Assembly (NCBI GenBank): GCA_947477565.1
Contig: CANJUR010000016.1
Location: forward strand, 1-64,000
Direction: 5' to 3'
Length of the DNA stretch: 64,000 nucleotides
Source of the DNA: Deltaproteobacteria bacterium
Lineage (GTDB): Bacteria > Myxococcota_A > Polyangia > Polyangiales > Ga0077539
Position numbers and translations under genes: made by a program. Each line of letters opens with the position of its first letter. Positions within the stretch are counted from its first letter, which is position 1. The notes beneath the pieces were generated by a model. It saw nothing but the letters and a program-made list of their open reading frames with translations. It searched no databases and was not told the DNA's origin. This document shows, piece after piece, positions 27,531 through 36,319 of the stretch.

Positions 27531-29261
27531 CTACGCCCCCGGGTCGCGCGTCGCGGCCTCCTTCAAGAAGACAGCCTTCAGCGCCGCCACGTTGATCGCC
27601 GCGCGCGCGGCCTGATCGTCTGCCGACTCGCCGGGCCGCCGTGGCTCGCGGTGGTCGAAGTAGTACTTGATCTTCGGCTCGGTCCCGCTCGGACGGAGCA
27701 TCACGCGCGCGCCGCCGTCCAGTTCGAGTCGCAGCACGTCGGAGGGAGGCAGTCCGAGGGAGTGGTCCCCCGTCGCGTCGCGCCGCAACCCGGTCGCGAA
27801 GTCCGACCACGCCACCACGGCGCGTCCGCCGAGCGACTCCACCGGCCGCGATCGAAACGCCGCCATGATGTCTGCGATGCGCTGCTGACCGGCCGCGCCG
27901 GGGGCCACGATGTTGTGCTGCGCCGACACGAAGAGCCCGTGCGTGGCGTAGATCTCTTCGAGCCGATCGAGGAGTGTCTTCCCCTGGGATTTCAGCGCTG
28001 AGGTGAGCGCTGCGAGAAGGAGCGCTGCGGAGACGCCGTCCTTGTCGCGCACCCACGGGGTCACCGCGTAGCCGAGCGCCTCCTCGTACCCAAACAAGAA
28101 CATCGCCCCCGAGCGCGCGGCGGCTTCGATCGCGGTGTGGGCGATCCATTTGAAGCCGGTGAGGGTCTCGACGTAGGTGGCTCCGTAGGCGGCGGCCATC
28201 ACCCCGAGCAGGGGCGAGGAGACGATGGTGGTCGCGACGATGCGCGGGCCCGCGGTGCAGCGCAGCAGGTGGTCGCCGAGCAGCGCGCCGACCTCATTGC
28301 CCGTGAGCGGCCGCCAGCGCCCGGCCTCCGGAACCGCCGCCGCGAGGCGATCGGCGTCCGGGTCGTTGGCGAGCGCGAGGTCGGCGTTCCTGGACGCCGC
28401 AAGGGCGAGCAGGAGGTCCATCGCGCCGGGCTCTTCCGGGTTGGGAAACCGCACGGTCGGGAAGCGCCCATCGGGCTGCGATTGCTCGGGTACGGAATAC
28501 ACGTCCCCGTAAGGCTGGAGCACGGCCATGGTGAAGCGGTCGCCCACGCCGTGCATGGCGGTGTACGCGATGGTCAGCGGCGCGGACGGCACGCAGGTCT
28601 GCCGCACGAGGTCGAGGTAGTCGGACTCCACCGCCGCGCCGAGGGGCTCGTAGAGGGCGCGCTCGCGGGCCTCGGATTCGTCGAGCAGTGCGATCTCGGA
28701 CAGCGCGCCGATGGCAGCGATGGCCGCCGCGATGCCTGCGTCCACCGGCGGAACAATCTGCGCCCCATGCTCCCAGTAGACCTTGTAGCCGTTGTACTCG
28801 GGCGGGTTGTGGCTCGCGGTGACCATCACCCCGGCGGCCGCCCCGAGGTGCTTCACTGCGAATGCCACCAACGGCGTCGGAACATCCCGCGCGAACACCC
28901 GCGCGCGCACCCCTTCGCCCGCCAGCGCTGCCGCCACGTCTTCCGAGAATACCTTGCTCCCGCGCCGTCCGTCGTAGCCCACGACCACGCCGCGCAGCGC
29001 CGCGTCGGCCACCGTTGCCTTGAGAAACCTCGCGAGCGCCGCGGTGGTTCGCAGCACCACTGCCCGGTTCATCCGGTTGGGCCCGGCGCCCATCACTCCG
29101 CGCAGCCCTGCCGTGCCGAACGCCAGCGCGCTCCCAAACCGATCGGCCAGCGCTGCCTCGTCGCCACTCGCGAGCAGCACCTCCAGTTCCGCCTGCGTCT
29201 CCGGATCCGGGTCTTCCAACATCCACCGTCGCGCCGCGCGCCGAAGCTCTTCCCCGTTCAT
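27531..29261 (-). CDS. pgm: Phosphoglucomutase/phosphomannomutase
   Basis: The 576-residue alpha-D-phosphohexomutase interconverts 1- and 6-phosphohexoses for polysaccharide and glycogen metabolism. The active-site Ser lies in MVTASHNPPEYNGYKV, the metal loop is NDPDADRLA, sugar recognition is FGYEEALGYAV, and the phosphate-binding loop is RPSGTEPKIKYY. Length matches the long PgcA-like group. The ATG at 29261 overlaps the stop of the MBL gene (ATGA) and has GGAGGA ahead of it. Specificity (glucose versus mannose) is not resolvable. Confidence 0.94.
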   Translation of the reverse strand: MNGEELRRAARRWMLEDPDPETQAELEVLLASGDEAALADRFGSALAFGTAGLRGVMGAGPNRMNRAVVLRTTAALARFLKATVADAALRGVVVGYDGRRGSKVFSEDVAAALAGEGVRARVFARDVPTPLVAFAVKHLGAAAGVMVTASHNPPEYNGYKVYWEHGAQIVPPVDAGIAAAIAAIGALSEIALLDESEARERALYEPLGAAVESDYLDLVRQTCVPSAPLTIAYTAMHGVGDRFTMAVLQPYGDVYSVPEQSQPDGRFPTVRFPNPEEPGAMDLLLALAASRNADLALANDPDADRLAAAVPEAGRWRPLTGNEVGALLGDHLLRCTAGPRIVATTIVSSPLLGVMAAAYGATYVETLTGFKWIAHTAIEAAARSGAMFLFGYEEALGYAVTPWVRDKDGVSAALLLAALTSALKSQGKTLLDRLEEIYATHGLFVSAQHNIVAPGAAGQQRIADIMAAFRSRPVESLGGRAVVAWSDFATGLRRDATGDHSLGLPPSDVLRLELDGGARVMLRPSGTEPKIKYYFDHREPRRPGESADDQAARAAINVAALKAVFLKEAATRDPGA

Positions 29262-30127
29262 CGTTCGTCCTCCATCGGGCGCCACCGCGCCGCCGTATTT
29301 TTACCGACCTGTGTAACTTTTCTGTGCAGACGCAAGCGCTCCAGATGGGCTCGCGCGCTCTTCGCCGCCACCGGCCAGAGCCATGCAGGCGTGTCTTCGT
29401 AGGCCCGCACGACCACCGCGGTCAGGGTCTCCGCACCGGCCGCCACCGCGCGCCGCACGCGCTCCTCCCGCGCCTCGCGGTGAGCCACGTAGGCCGCCAG
29501 CCGCGCCACTCCATCTCCCACCGGGTCGCCATGCGCCGGCAGCAGCGTCGTCGGACCGAGCGCCGCCATGCGCTGCAGTTCGGTGATGTACGCGTCCATG
29601 TCTCCGTCGTCGTCCGGATCGATCACGATGCTACTGAGCGACGAGAGCATGTCGCCGACGATCATCCACCCGGCGCTCCGCTCGAAGAGGCAGAGGTGTC
29701 CCGGAGCGTGTCCGGGGGTGTGCAAAACGGCGAGGTCGAGTCCTACGGGCGCGCCGAGGTCGGTGGTCTCCTCGTCGATCAACACGTGCACCGAAACTTT
29801 CCCTGCGAGCTTTTCACGGGTGCGAATGTGCGCCATCAGCGGCACTCCAAAGCGCGCGCACACGGCCGTCGCGCCGCCGATGTGATCGGGGTGATGGTGC
29901 GTGGCGATGACCCCGAGGAGGCGATGACCGCGCTGCTGGCGAGCCTCGATGAGGTCGTGGAGGCGCACCTGCTCGGGGCCGTAAGGCGAGGCGGGTTCTA
30001 CGAGGTAGAAGTCGCGCCGACCCACAAAGAAGCTGTTGGTGTGCGTGGCGGGCGGCAGCGTCGGGGTGCGAAGCGGCAGGCGCTCGACACCGGGCGCGGT
30101 GGTGTCCTGGAGGCTATGGTCGCTCAT
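29258..30127 (-). CDS. MBL-fold metallo-hydrolase
   Basis: The 289-residue protein has the dizinc motif THHHPDHIGG and later His and Asp ligands (HTPGHAPGHLCLF, IVGDMLSS). The C-terminal helical extension resembles the LACTB2-like group of beta-lactamase-fold proteins, members of which act as RNases or thioesterases; the substrate here is unknown. It shares an ATGA with the downstream phosphomutase. The last codons (KVTQVGKNTA) are unusually A/T-rich and overlap an operator-like sequence. Confidence 0.88.
   Translation of the reverse strand: MSDHSLQDTTAPGVERLPLRTPTLPPATHTNSFFVGRRDFYLVEPASPYGPEQVRLHDLIEARQQRGHRLLGVIATHHHPDHIGGATAVCARFGVPLMAHIRTREKLAGKVSVHVLIDEETTDLGAPVGLDLAVLHTPGHAPGHLCLFERSAGWMIVGDMLSSLSSIVIDPDDDGDMDAYITELQRMAALGPTTLLPAHGDPVGDGVARLAAYVAHREAREERVRRAVAAGAETLTAVVVRAYEDTPAWLWPVAAKSARAHLERLRLHRKVTQVGKNTAARWRPMEDER
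29299..29317. promoter_or_regulatory. Operator-like motif, copy 3
   Basis: TTTTACCGACCTGTGTAAC lies in the last codons of the MBL gene, 38-56 bases before the phosphomutase start. It shares the TTTACCG start and GTAA end with the copies at 11967 and 12605. The local A/T-richness is unusual for this genome. A repressor site or an internal promoter for the phosphomutase gene is inference. Confidence 0.25.
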
Positions 30128-30176
30128 CACTGCACCCGGTTAGGAACCTATCACGCCCCATGGGCGGCCTCTCCTG

Positions 30177-31970
30177 ATGGTACGGTCGCGAATCGTGAAG
30201 ATCACGTTCTGTCGGAGTGGTTGCCTCGCGCTGGTGGTTGCCCTCGGCTGCCGTGGTTCCGGTACTTCCCTCGACCCCGAGGACGCGTCCGCCATCGACC
30301 GCGCCGCAGCAGATGCGGCGATCGTTCGTGATGCGAACGATCTCGGCGCGCCCAGCCCGGACACCTCGCCCAGCCCGGACACCGCCACCGGGATGGACGT
30401 GCCAACGGGCATGGATGGGGTCGCGAGCATCGACGCGCCCGTGGACGGACCCGGCCGCGATCGCCCGCTGCCACCATTCGATGCCCCGCTCGCGATGGAC
30501 CTCGGCACCGACGCCAGATCGCCGACGGACGTGGGAGCGCGCGATGTGGTGCGCAACGACGTGGGACCGCTCACGGCGGGCATCGGTGAGGGTCTCTCTC
30601 CCGACGCGCGCCCGGAGGTGCGGGTGACTTGTAGCGGGGTGGTTCCGCCAATGCCGCGAGTGACGGCGGGCGCGGCGGACCGCTTTGTTCTGCGAGGCCG
30701 CGTGGTGACGCCGACTGGGGTGCTCGCCCCGGGAGAGGTCTTCATCACCGGCGGAACGCTGACCTGTGTGGCGGCGAGTTGCGCCAGCCGAGCGGGCTAC
30801 GTGGGCGCGACGATCATCGAGACCGGCGGCATCATCGCGCCGGGGATGATCGATACGCACAACCACCCGCAGTACAACTTCCTCCCGCCGTGGCCGCCAC
30901 CGCGCCGGTTTACGCGCTCGGATCAGTGGCAGTCGGTGCCCGAGTATCACGACTTCACGCAGGTGCTGCGCGACAACGAGAACCTCAACAACAACACCTG
31001 CGCGATGGTGAAGTGGGGCGAGCTACGCGCGCTCATCGCCGGGACGACGACGATTCAGGGCGGTCCGAACCTCAACTGCGTGACTCGAACGCTCACGCGC
31101 AACATCGAGTCGGGCAATGACTTCGGGGGCGTCGACACCCACCGCCCCAACACCCTCGGCATCGCCACGGTGAACCCCGCCGACTCTCTGTCTCTCCGCG
31201 CTGATATGGATTCAGGCCGACTCACTGCGTACATCCTTCACTTGAGCGAGGGCATCGATGAGCCTGCCCGGCGGGAGTTCGATCAGCTCACGGCGCGCAA
31301 CCTACTGACTCCTGCGATGGTGATTATTCACGGCACCGCCCTCGGCGCGCCGGAGTTCATGCAGATGGGTGCGGCGCGCTCGAAGTTGATCTGGTCGCCG
31401 CGCTCGAACATCATTCTTTACGGTCGCACCACCAACATTGGCCTCGCGCTCGATGCTGGAATCACCGTCGCCCTCGCTCCAGACTGGTCTCCATCGGGCG
31501 GTCCAAACCTCCTCTCCGAGCTACGCTACGGCCGTTATGTTTCGCAGGAGGCGATGGGTGGTCGGCTCGGCTCGCGCGACCTCGTCGAGATGGTCACCTC
31601 CCGGGCGGCCACGGCCGTGGACCGGCCGCAGATCGGATCGCTCGTCGAGGGCCGCTACGCCGATGTGATGGTGATCCCCGACCGTGGCTGCGACGCGTAC
31701 GACAGCCTCATCGACGCGCCGACGGCGGACGTCCGCCTGGTGGTTCTCGGAGGCCGCCCGGTCTACGGCGACGCCTCGCTTCTCGACGCCCTCCCGGATG
31801 CTGCGCGCGCGCGCTGCGAGCCCGTCACCATCTGTGGCCAGTCGAAGACCATCTGCGTGGCGCTGCCCCCGTCCGCTTCGTATGTCCTGATCCAACAGAC
31901 GCTCGCCGACATCGAGGCGCAGCTCCGGGTGTTCACGACTCCGTACCCTCTGGCGCCCCTGTGTCCTTGA
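30177..31970 (+). CDS. Lipidated amidohydrolase
   Basis: The 597-residue protein has a lipoprotein signal (CLALVVALGC) and an Asp/Pro/Ala-rich tether to about residue 145. The enzyme domain starts near FVLRGRVVTPTGVLAPG. It has the amidohydrolase signatures: the first metal site GMIDTHNHPQYN, a later His in MVIIHGTAL and an Asp in LAPDWSPSGG. The closest relatives are imidazolonepropionase- and cytosine deaminase-type enzymes; the substrate is unknown. Exporting and lipidating such a domain is not usual. The gene diverges from the MBL gene across a 49-base gap. Confidence 0.85.
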   Translation: MVRSRIVKITFCRSGCLALVVALGCRGSGTSLDPEDASAIDRAAADAAIVRDANDLGAPSPDTSPSPDTATGMDVPTGMDGVASIDAPVDGPGRDRPLPPFDAPLAMDLGTDARSPTDVGARDVVRNDVGPLTAGIGEGLSPDARPEVRVTCSGVVPPMPRVTAGAADRFVLRGRVVTPTGVLAPGEVFITGGTLTCVAASCASRAGYVGATIIETGGIIAPGMIDTHNHPQYNFLPPWPPPRRFTRSDQWQSVPEYHDFTQVLRDNENLNNNTCAMVKWGELRALIAGTTTIQGGPNLNCVTRTLTRNIESGNDFGGVDTHRPNTLGIATVNPADSLSLRADMDSGRLTAYILHLSEGIDEPARREFDQLTARNLLTPAMVIIHGTALGAPEFMQMGAARSKLIWSPRSNIILYGRTTNIGLALDAGITVALAPDWSPSGGPNLLSELRYGRYVSQEAMGGRLGSRDLVEMVTSRAATAVDRPQIGSLVEGRYADVMVIPDRGCDAYDSLIDAPTADVRLVVLGGRPVYGDASLLDALPDAARARCEPVTICGQSKTICVALPPSASYVLIQQTLADIEAQLRVFTTPYPLAPLCP

Positions 31971-32005
31971 CGGGGGCCGGGCCGCACGGCTAACCCTTCG
32001 CTGCC

Positions 32006-32293
32006 ATGCTCGAAAACGAACGCCTCTTGGGAATGCTCCGGGCCCTCTCCGACGTGAAGGAGGAAGGCGGCGTCTTCACCGCGCCGGACACCGCCCTGTT
32101 GACGCTGCACGCTGGCCACGACGGCGTGCCGCTCACCGTCACGCAAGTCACGACCGCGGTGCTTAGCGGTCCACTCTTGATCGCGCAGACCACCAAGGGC
32201 CAACGCTACGTGCTCGACGCGAGCGACGTGTACGCCCTCGCGCAAGAATCGTCGCCGACCGACCGCGGTGGCCGCAAAGCAGGGTTTTTCTGA
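32006..32293 (+). CDS. Small conserved hypothetical protein
   Basis: The 95-residue cytosolic protein begins MLENERLLGMLRALSDVKEE and has a beta-rich second half (LTVTQVTTAVLSGPLLIAQT). No motif or metal ligand is visible. It is followed by a strong stem-loop and is convergent with a lipoprotein gene. Codon use looks coding. No family is recognised. Confidence 0.65.
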   Translation: MLENERLLGMLRALSDVKEEGGVFTAPDTALLTLHAGHDGVPLTVTQVTTAVLSGPLLIAQTTKGQRYVLDASDVYALAQESSPTDRGGRKAGFF

Positions 32294-32309
32294 GGGATAA
32301 CAGGGAGGG

Positions 32310-32333
32310 CCTCCGCCCGGTCACGGGCGGAGG
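32310..32333. terminator. Bidirectional stem-loop
   Basis: CCTCCGCCCG and CGGGCGGAGG form a perfect 10-base stem with a GTCA loop, between convergent genes ending at 32293 and 32373. No T-run follows, but the stem is strong and symmetric, so it could stop transcription from both sides. Confidence 0.5.
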
Positions 32334-32348
32334 AATCGAGGAGGGAAT

Positions 32349-32363
32349 GCCTGTCTGACAGGC
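32349..32363. terminator. Second small hairpin in the same gap
   Basis: GCCTGT CTG ACAGGC forms a 6-base stem with a 3-base loop just beyond the larger hairpin. The pair may reinforce termination of the upstream minus-strand gene. On its own it would be unremarkable. Confidence 0.25.
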
Positions 32364-32372
32364 ACCGTCAGG

Positions 32373-32807
32373 TCACGGGCCGACGCGCACACCCGCGTTG
32401 ACGCCTGCGTTGAAGGTCGGGACCGCCACGGCCGCGTTGACCCCCACTCCGTAGGCCGGACGAGCGTACGCGGGCTGCGGTTGCTGGTACTGCGGCTGCT
32501 GGTACTGGGGCTGCGCGACGACCACGGTGTTGTAGCCCGGTTGCACGTAGCCCGGCTGCGCGACAACCGTTGCACCGCCATAACCGCTCTGGAAGAACGG
32601 AGCATTCGGCTGGTAATACCCAGGCTGGTAATACGTGCCTCCATGGTTGCCGCCCTGATAGTAGACCGTGTTGGGTTGAGCCACGGTGGCGTATCCGTAC
32701 GAGCCGTAGCCCGGACGCGCCGCGACAATGCAGCCTCCGAGTGCGTAGGCCGCGCCGGTGACGCCGACGGCGAGGAGGATGGATCGGGTGACGGTCGTGA
32801 TGTTCAT
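32373..32807 (-). CDS. Gln/Tyr/Pro-rich lipoprotein
   Basis: The 144-residue product has a lipobox (AYALGGC) and a mature part rich in Tyr, Gln, Gly and Pro, with repeats such as QPQYQQPQYQQPQPAY and YYQPGYYQP. Low-complexity proteins of this kind are often outer-membrane or matrix proteins. The end is hydrophobic and Val/Ala-rich (GVGVNAAVAVPTFNAGV). The ATG at 32807 was chosen for its signal peptide. It sits 213 bases from a second Gly/Val-rich lipoprotein of similar style, so the two may be related in role. Confidence 0.75.
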   Translation of the reverse strand: MNITTVTRSILLAVGVTGAAYALGGCIVAARPGYGSYGYATVAQPNTVYYQGGNHGGTYYQPGYYQPNAPFFQSGYGGATVVAQPGYVQPGYNTVVVAQPQYQQPQYQQPQPAYARPAYGVGVNAAVAVPTFNAGVNAGVRVGP

Positions 32808-33020
32808 GATTTTCACAGTACCACCCCCCAAAGAGTCTTTCCAACGCGTGCACGGCAACCGTGGAGGGTGGGCGGGGACGCGCGGCGCGGGGGGGGTAGT
32901 GGCTGCGACGGCGACCGATCCGTTGCGATGGTACGCGCAGCCACCCGCGGCTCTTCACGAGCATGGTGAACCTTTGTGGGGGACTCGTGCTGAGACCGGG
33001 GAGCGACGCCCGTATCGGGA

Positions 33021-33713
33021 TCAGTTGCCAGCAAACGCCTGAACGCCGATCTCGCCGCCGCCCGAGTACATGATGACTTCGATCTGGAAGGTTCCTGACC
33101 AGTTGAGGCAGAGCGGACGCTGAAGTCCGAGCACCGGGAAGTTGTCTGTCGCAACGTCCTGATCGATGACATTCCCGCTCATGTCGCGAAGGCGGAGGTC
33201 GAGATCACGGACGCCCGCACCACCGACGCCGATGACCCGGTAGCAACGACCTGCCTGCGCATCGACGGTCACATACTGTCGCTGCCCCTGCCCCATCGAC
33301 GAACGGAAGAGTTGCGTGATCGGCGTGTAGCCAGCCGCGAACTGCCTCGCCCGGAGGGACATATTGTACGAAACGAAGTCCTGCTCGGCGTAACCGTTGG
33401 TCACCCAATTGTTACTCACCGGACCGAAGCCGACGTTGACTCCCACGCCAACCCCCATACCGACACCGGGCGGCGCGGTGTACACGTTCGGTTGTGCAAC
33501 CGCGAACGCGGCAGGGTTCTGATAGACCGGCGCGGGCTGCGCAATGACAGTGGTCTGAACCGGTTGCACCGCGATCGTCGAGGGCTGGACGTTGATCGTC
33601 CCCGTGGTGCCATAGCCACTCGTCCCGCGGACAACGCAGCCCGTCAGGGCGAGGCCAGCGATCACGGTCACTCCGACACGCAACAGGGTCAACACGGAGG
33701 CTTGAGTAGACAT
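33021..33713 (-). CDS. Lipoprotein with C-terminal beta domain
   Basis: The 230-residue product has a lipobox (GLALTGC) and a low-complexity middle (QPSTIAVQPVQTTVIAQP, GVGMGVGVGVNVGFG). The C-terminal region of about 110 residues (SMGQGQRQYVTVDAQAGRCY to the end) is beta-rich and resembles the small sandwich domains of bacterial surface proteins. No family is named with confidence. It precedes the other Gln/Tyr-rich lipoprotein on the same strand. Confidence 0.75.
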   Translation of the reverse strand: MSTQASVLTLLRVGVTVIAGLALTGCVVRGTSGYGTTGTINVQPSTIAVQPVQTTVIAQPAPVYQNPAAFAVAQPNVYTAPPGVGMGVGVGVNVGFGPVSNNWVTNGYAEQDFVSYNMSLRARQFAAGYTPITQLFRSSMGQGQRQYVTVDAQAGRCYRVIGVGGAGVRDLDLRLRDMSGNVIDQDVATDNFPVLGLQRPLCLNWSGTFQIEVIMYSGGGEIGVQAFAGN

Positions 33714-33860
33714 CGTTAGGGTTCTCTTTCGGCGGGGTCGTACCGTGACTCCAGGCCCTCAATCGGAGGGACCACTGCACTGTCTGCCGACCGTCGCCGC
33801 CCAACGATCGCGTTCGTCACTCTCGCGCCAACAGCGGTCGAAATACAACCGCCCAAAACC

Positions 33861-34556
33861 CTATGGGTCGCGCGTTCCGAAAATCGCCGTTCCGACCCGC
33901 ACGACCGTCGCTCCAGCGGCAACTGCTTCCTCCATGTCGTGGGTCATGCCCATGGACAAATCGGGAAGCAGCACCTCGCCCCCATGGGCCTCGCGCAGCC
34001 CACGCAGCGCATCAAACCACCGCCGCGACTCCACCGGATCATCCACTGCAGGCGGTACCGTCATCAGCCCGCGCAACCTCACCCCCGGCGTCCCCTGGGC
34101 CGCCGCGATCAACTGCGGCAGCGCAGCCAGATCGCAGCCAGACTTCTGTGCCTCGCATGCGACGTTTACCTGGATGAGTATTTCGAGGGTCCGCCCTGTC
34201 GCCGTCGCGCGCCTCCCCAGTTCTTTCACAAGCCGCTCGGAGTCAACGCTCTGCACTGTCGCGACCAACCCCGCGACCTCTCGGCACTTGTTGGTCTGCA
34301 GGTGTCCGATGAGGTGCCAGCGCAGACCCACAAGATCAGCGAGCGCCGCCGCCTTCGTGACCAGTTCCTGCACGTAGTTTTCGCCGAAATCACGCTGCCC
34401 GTGAGCGTAGGCCGCGCGCACCGCGTCGGGCCCGTGGGTCTTCGAGACCGCCAGCAACGCCACCGCAGACGGATCGCGTCCTGCCCTCCGCGCCGCTGCG
34501 TCCAGGCGTGTCCGCACGGCGTCGAGCGCGTCCTGCACTTTCGCCTCGGACGTCAC
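33861..34556 (-). CDS. yggS: YggS-family PLP homeostasis protein
   Basis: The 231-residue protein binds pyridoxal 5'-phosphate without catalysing a reaction and keeps cellular PLP in balance. The PLP-binding Lys lies in LLAVSKTHGPDAV. Other markers are FGENYVQELVTK, WHLIGHLQTNK and LSMGMTHDMEEAVAAGATVV with VRVGTAIFG at the end. The start overlaps the maf stop by ATGA, so the two are co-translated. Confidence 0.95.
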   Translation of the reverse strand: MTSEAKVQDALDAVRTRLDAAARRAGRDPSAVALLAVSKTHGPDAVRAAYAHGQRDFGENYVQELVTKAAALADLVGLRWHLIGHLQTNKCREVAGLVATVQSVDSERLVKELGRRATATGRTLEILIQVNVACEAQKSGCDLAALPQLIAAAQGTPGVRLRGLMTVPPAVDDPVESRRWFDALRGLREAHGGEVLLPDLSMGMTHDMEEAVAAGATVVRVGTAIFGTRDP

Positions 34557-35179
34557 AGCGGAAATCCCTCGAGGGCCTCTACGCGAAGCAGCACCTCGAC
34601 CACTCGGTGCAGGGGGAGGCCCACCACGTTGGAATAGCTCCCCTCGATGCGCTCGACGAAAGCCGCGGCGAGCCCCTGAATGGCATACCCGCCTGCCTTG
34701 TCGGCCCCTTCGCCCGTCGCTGCGTAACGGCGCACTTCGTCCTCCGTGAGGCCACGAAACGTCACCGCCGTCGTCTCCGCGTACGCCGGGGCATCGAACG
34801 CGTCGGCCCCATGAAGCACGAACCCCGTCGTCACATGGTGCGTGCGCCCGGAGAGCAGCCGCATCATGCGCCGAGCATCGTCTGCGTCGCGCGGCTTGCC
34901 GAGAAGCTCACCGCCGATGTGCACGATGGTGTCGGCGCAGAGAATCCATCGAGGCGGGTCAGCCCGGCCTTCGCGGTGGAGCGCGTAGAGCACCGCGGCG
35001 CCCTTCTGCCGCGCCAGGCGAGTCGCCATCGCGTCGGGCCGCTCACCTGGCACCATGGCCTCATCCACCGGAGCGACAAATACCTCGATGGGTATACCGA
35101 GCCCCTCCAACAACTGGCGCCGTCGTGGCGACTGCGAGCCCAGGAGCAGTGGGTTGGCCAGACCAATTCGCGCAAGCAT
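34553..35179 (-). CDS. maf: Maf-family nucleotide pyrophosphatase
   Basis: The 208-residue enzyme hydrolyses non-canonical nucleoside triphosphates such as dTTP/UTP or modified pyrimidines, and family members are linked to septum control. Motifs present are LLGSQSPRRRQLLEGLG, CADTIVHIGGELLGKP and YAIQGLAAAFVERIEGSYSN. Length fits. It overlaps yggS by four bases. Which subgroup (YhdE- or YceF-like) it belongs to is not decided. Confidence 0.94.
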   Translation of the reverse strand: MLARIGLANPLLLGSQSPRRRQLLEGLGIPIEVFVAPVDEAMVPGERPDAMATRLARQKGAAVLYALHREGRADPPRWILCADTIVHIGGELLGKPRDADDARRMMRLLSGRTHHVTTGFVLHGADAFDAPAYAETTAVTFRGLTEDEVRRYAATGEGADKAGGYAIQGLAAAFVERIEGSYSNVVGLPLHRVVEVLLRVEALEGFPL

Positions 35180-35212
35180 CAGCCGAGCATTCTTCCCTGG
35201 AATGGCGATTCG

Positions 35213-36319
35213 TCAACCGCGCGCGCGGCGTCCGACCACCGCGGCGAGCGATGGAACCACCTCGGACCGCAGCCGCGTGCGCAGTCCCTCGGTGATCTCC
35301 CGCGCCATCGTCGGCCCCTCGTAAATGAACCCCGTGTAGACCTGCACCAGAGACGCACCTGCCTCGATCATCGCCCAGGCGTCGTCAGCCGAAGCGACTC
35401 CGCCGACTCCGATCACCGGGAGGGCGCGGCCGGCGCGGGAGAAGATGCGAGACACCACCGCACGGCTGCGGCTCCGCAGCGGCTCCCCCGAGAGGCCCCC
35501 GTCGCCAAGAGCGCGAACCTCGTCCGAAGGGGTCGCCAACCCGTCACGGCGGAGCGTGGTGTTCGTCGCGACAAGACCAGCGAGCCCCTCGGCGAGCGCC
35601 AGATCAACCACGGCATCGACGTCCTCGTCCGCGAGGTCGGGCGCGATCTTCACCAACAGAGGGACCCCGCGATCGGCGAGCGCAGGGCGCACCGCGCGCA
35701 CGATGCCAACGAGGGCATCGACGGACTGGAGTGAGCGCAGCCCCGGGGTGTTGGGCGACGACACGTTGATGACCGCATAGTCGGCAAAGGGCCCGAGGGC
35801 GCGAGCGCTGGCTGCGTAGTCGGCCGGCGCATCCGCGAGCGCGGTGACCTTCGACTTGCCCAGATTGACACCGACGATGACGTGGTCGGGCGGGTGCGCG
35901 GCAAGTTCCTTCGCCACGGCTGCGCAGCCGGCGTTGTTGAAGCCCATGCGGTTGATCACGGCGCCATCGCGGGGAAGGCGGAAGAGCCGTGGGCGCGGAT
36001 TGCCGGGCTGCGCGTGGGCAGTCACGGTGCCGACCTCGACGAAAGAAAATCCCATCGCCCCAAGGGCGTTGTAGGCAACCGCACCCTTGTCGAGCCCAGC
36101 CGCGATGCCGAGCGGAGTCGGGAATCGGCGACCGAAGAGATCGACCGCGAGTGAACCGTCATCCGCGACGCCAAAGGTGCTCCGCAGGGCACTTCGTAGG
36201 AAAACGGACCTGTGCGCGGCCGCGAGCGCGTGCAAAGTGAGTTCATGCGCTCGCTCGGCGTCGAGTGAGAAGAGCGATGGGCGCAACGCGGAGCGGTAGA
36301 GCGAACCCACGATGCTCAC
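35213..36319 (-). CDS. pyrD: Dihydroorotate dehydrogenase, class 2
   Basis: The 368-residue enzyme oxidises dihydroorotate to orotate in pyrimidine synthesis and passes electrons to quinone at the membrane. The N-terminal helix (LYRSALRPSLFSLDAERAHE) is the class 2 membrane-associating helix. The FMN and active-site motifs are AAGLDKGAVAYNALG, INRMGFNNAG and VNVSSPNTPGLRSLQ, whose Ser is the base of class 2 enzymes. It overlaps the upstream lipoprotein gene by ATGA. Confidence 0.96.
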   Translation of the reverse strand: MSIVGSLYRSALRPSLFSLDAERAHELTLHALAAAHRSVFLRSALRSTFGVADDGSLAVDLFGRRFPTPLGIAAGLDKGAVAYNALGAMGFSFVEVGTVTAHAQPGNPRPRLFRLPRDGAVINRMGFNNAGCAAVAKELAAHPPDHVIVGVNLGKSKVTALADAPADYAASARALGPFADYAVINVSSPNTPGLRSLQSVDALVGIVRAVRPALADRGVPLLVKIAPDLADEDVDAVVDLALAEGLAGLVATNTTLRRDGLATPSDEVRALGDGGLSGEPLRSRSRAVVSRIFSRAGRALPVIGVGGVASADDAWAMIEAGASLVQVYTGFIYEGPTMAREITEGLRTRLRSEVVPSLAAVVGRRARG

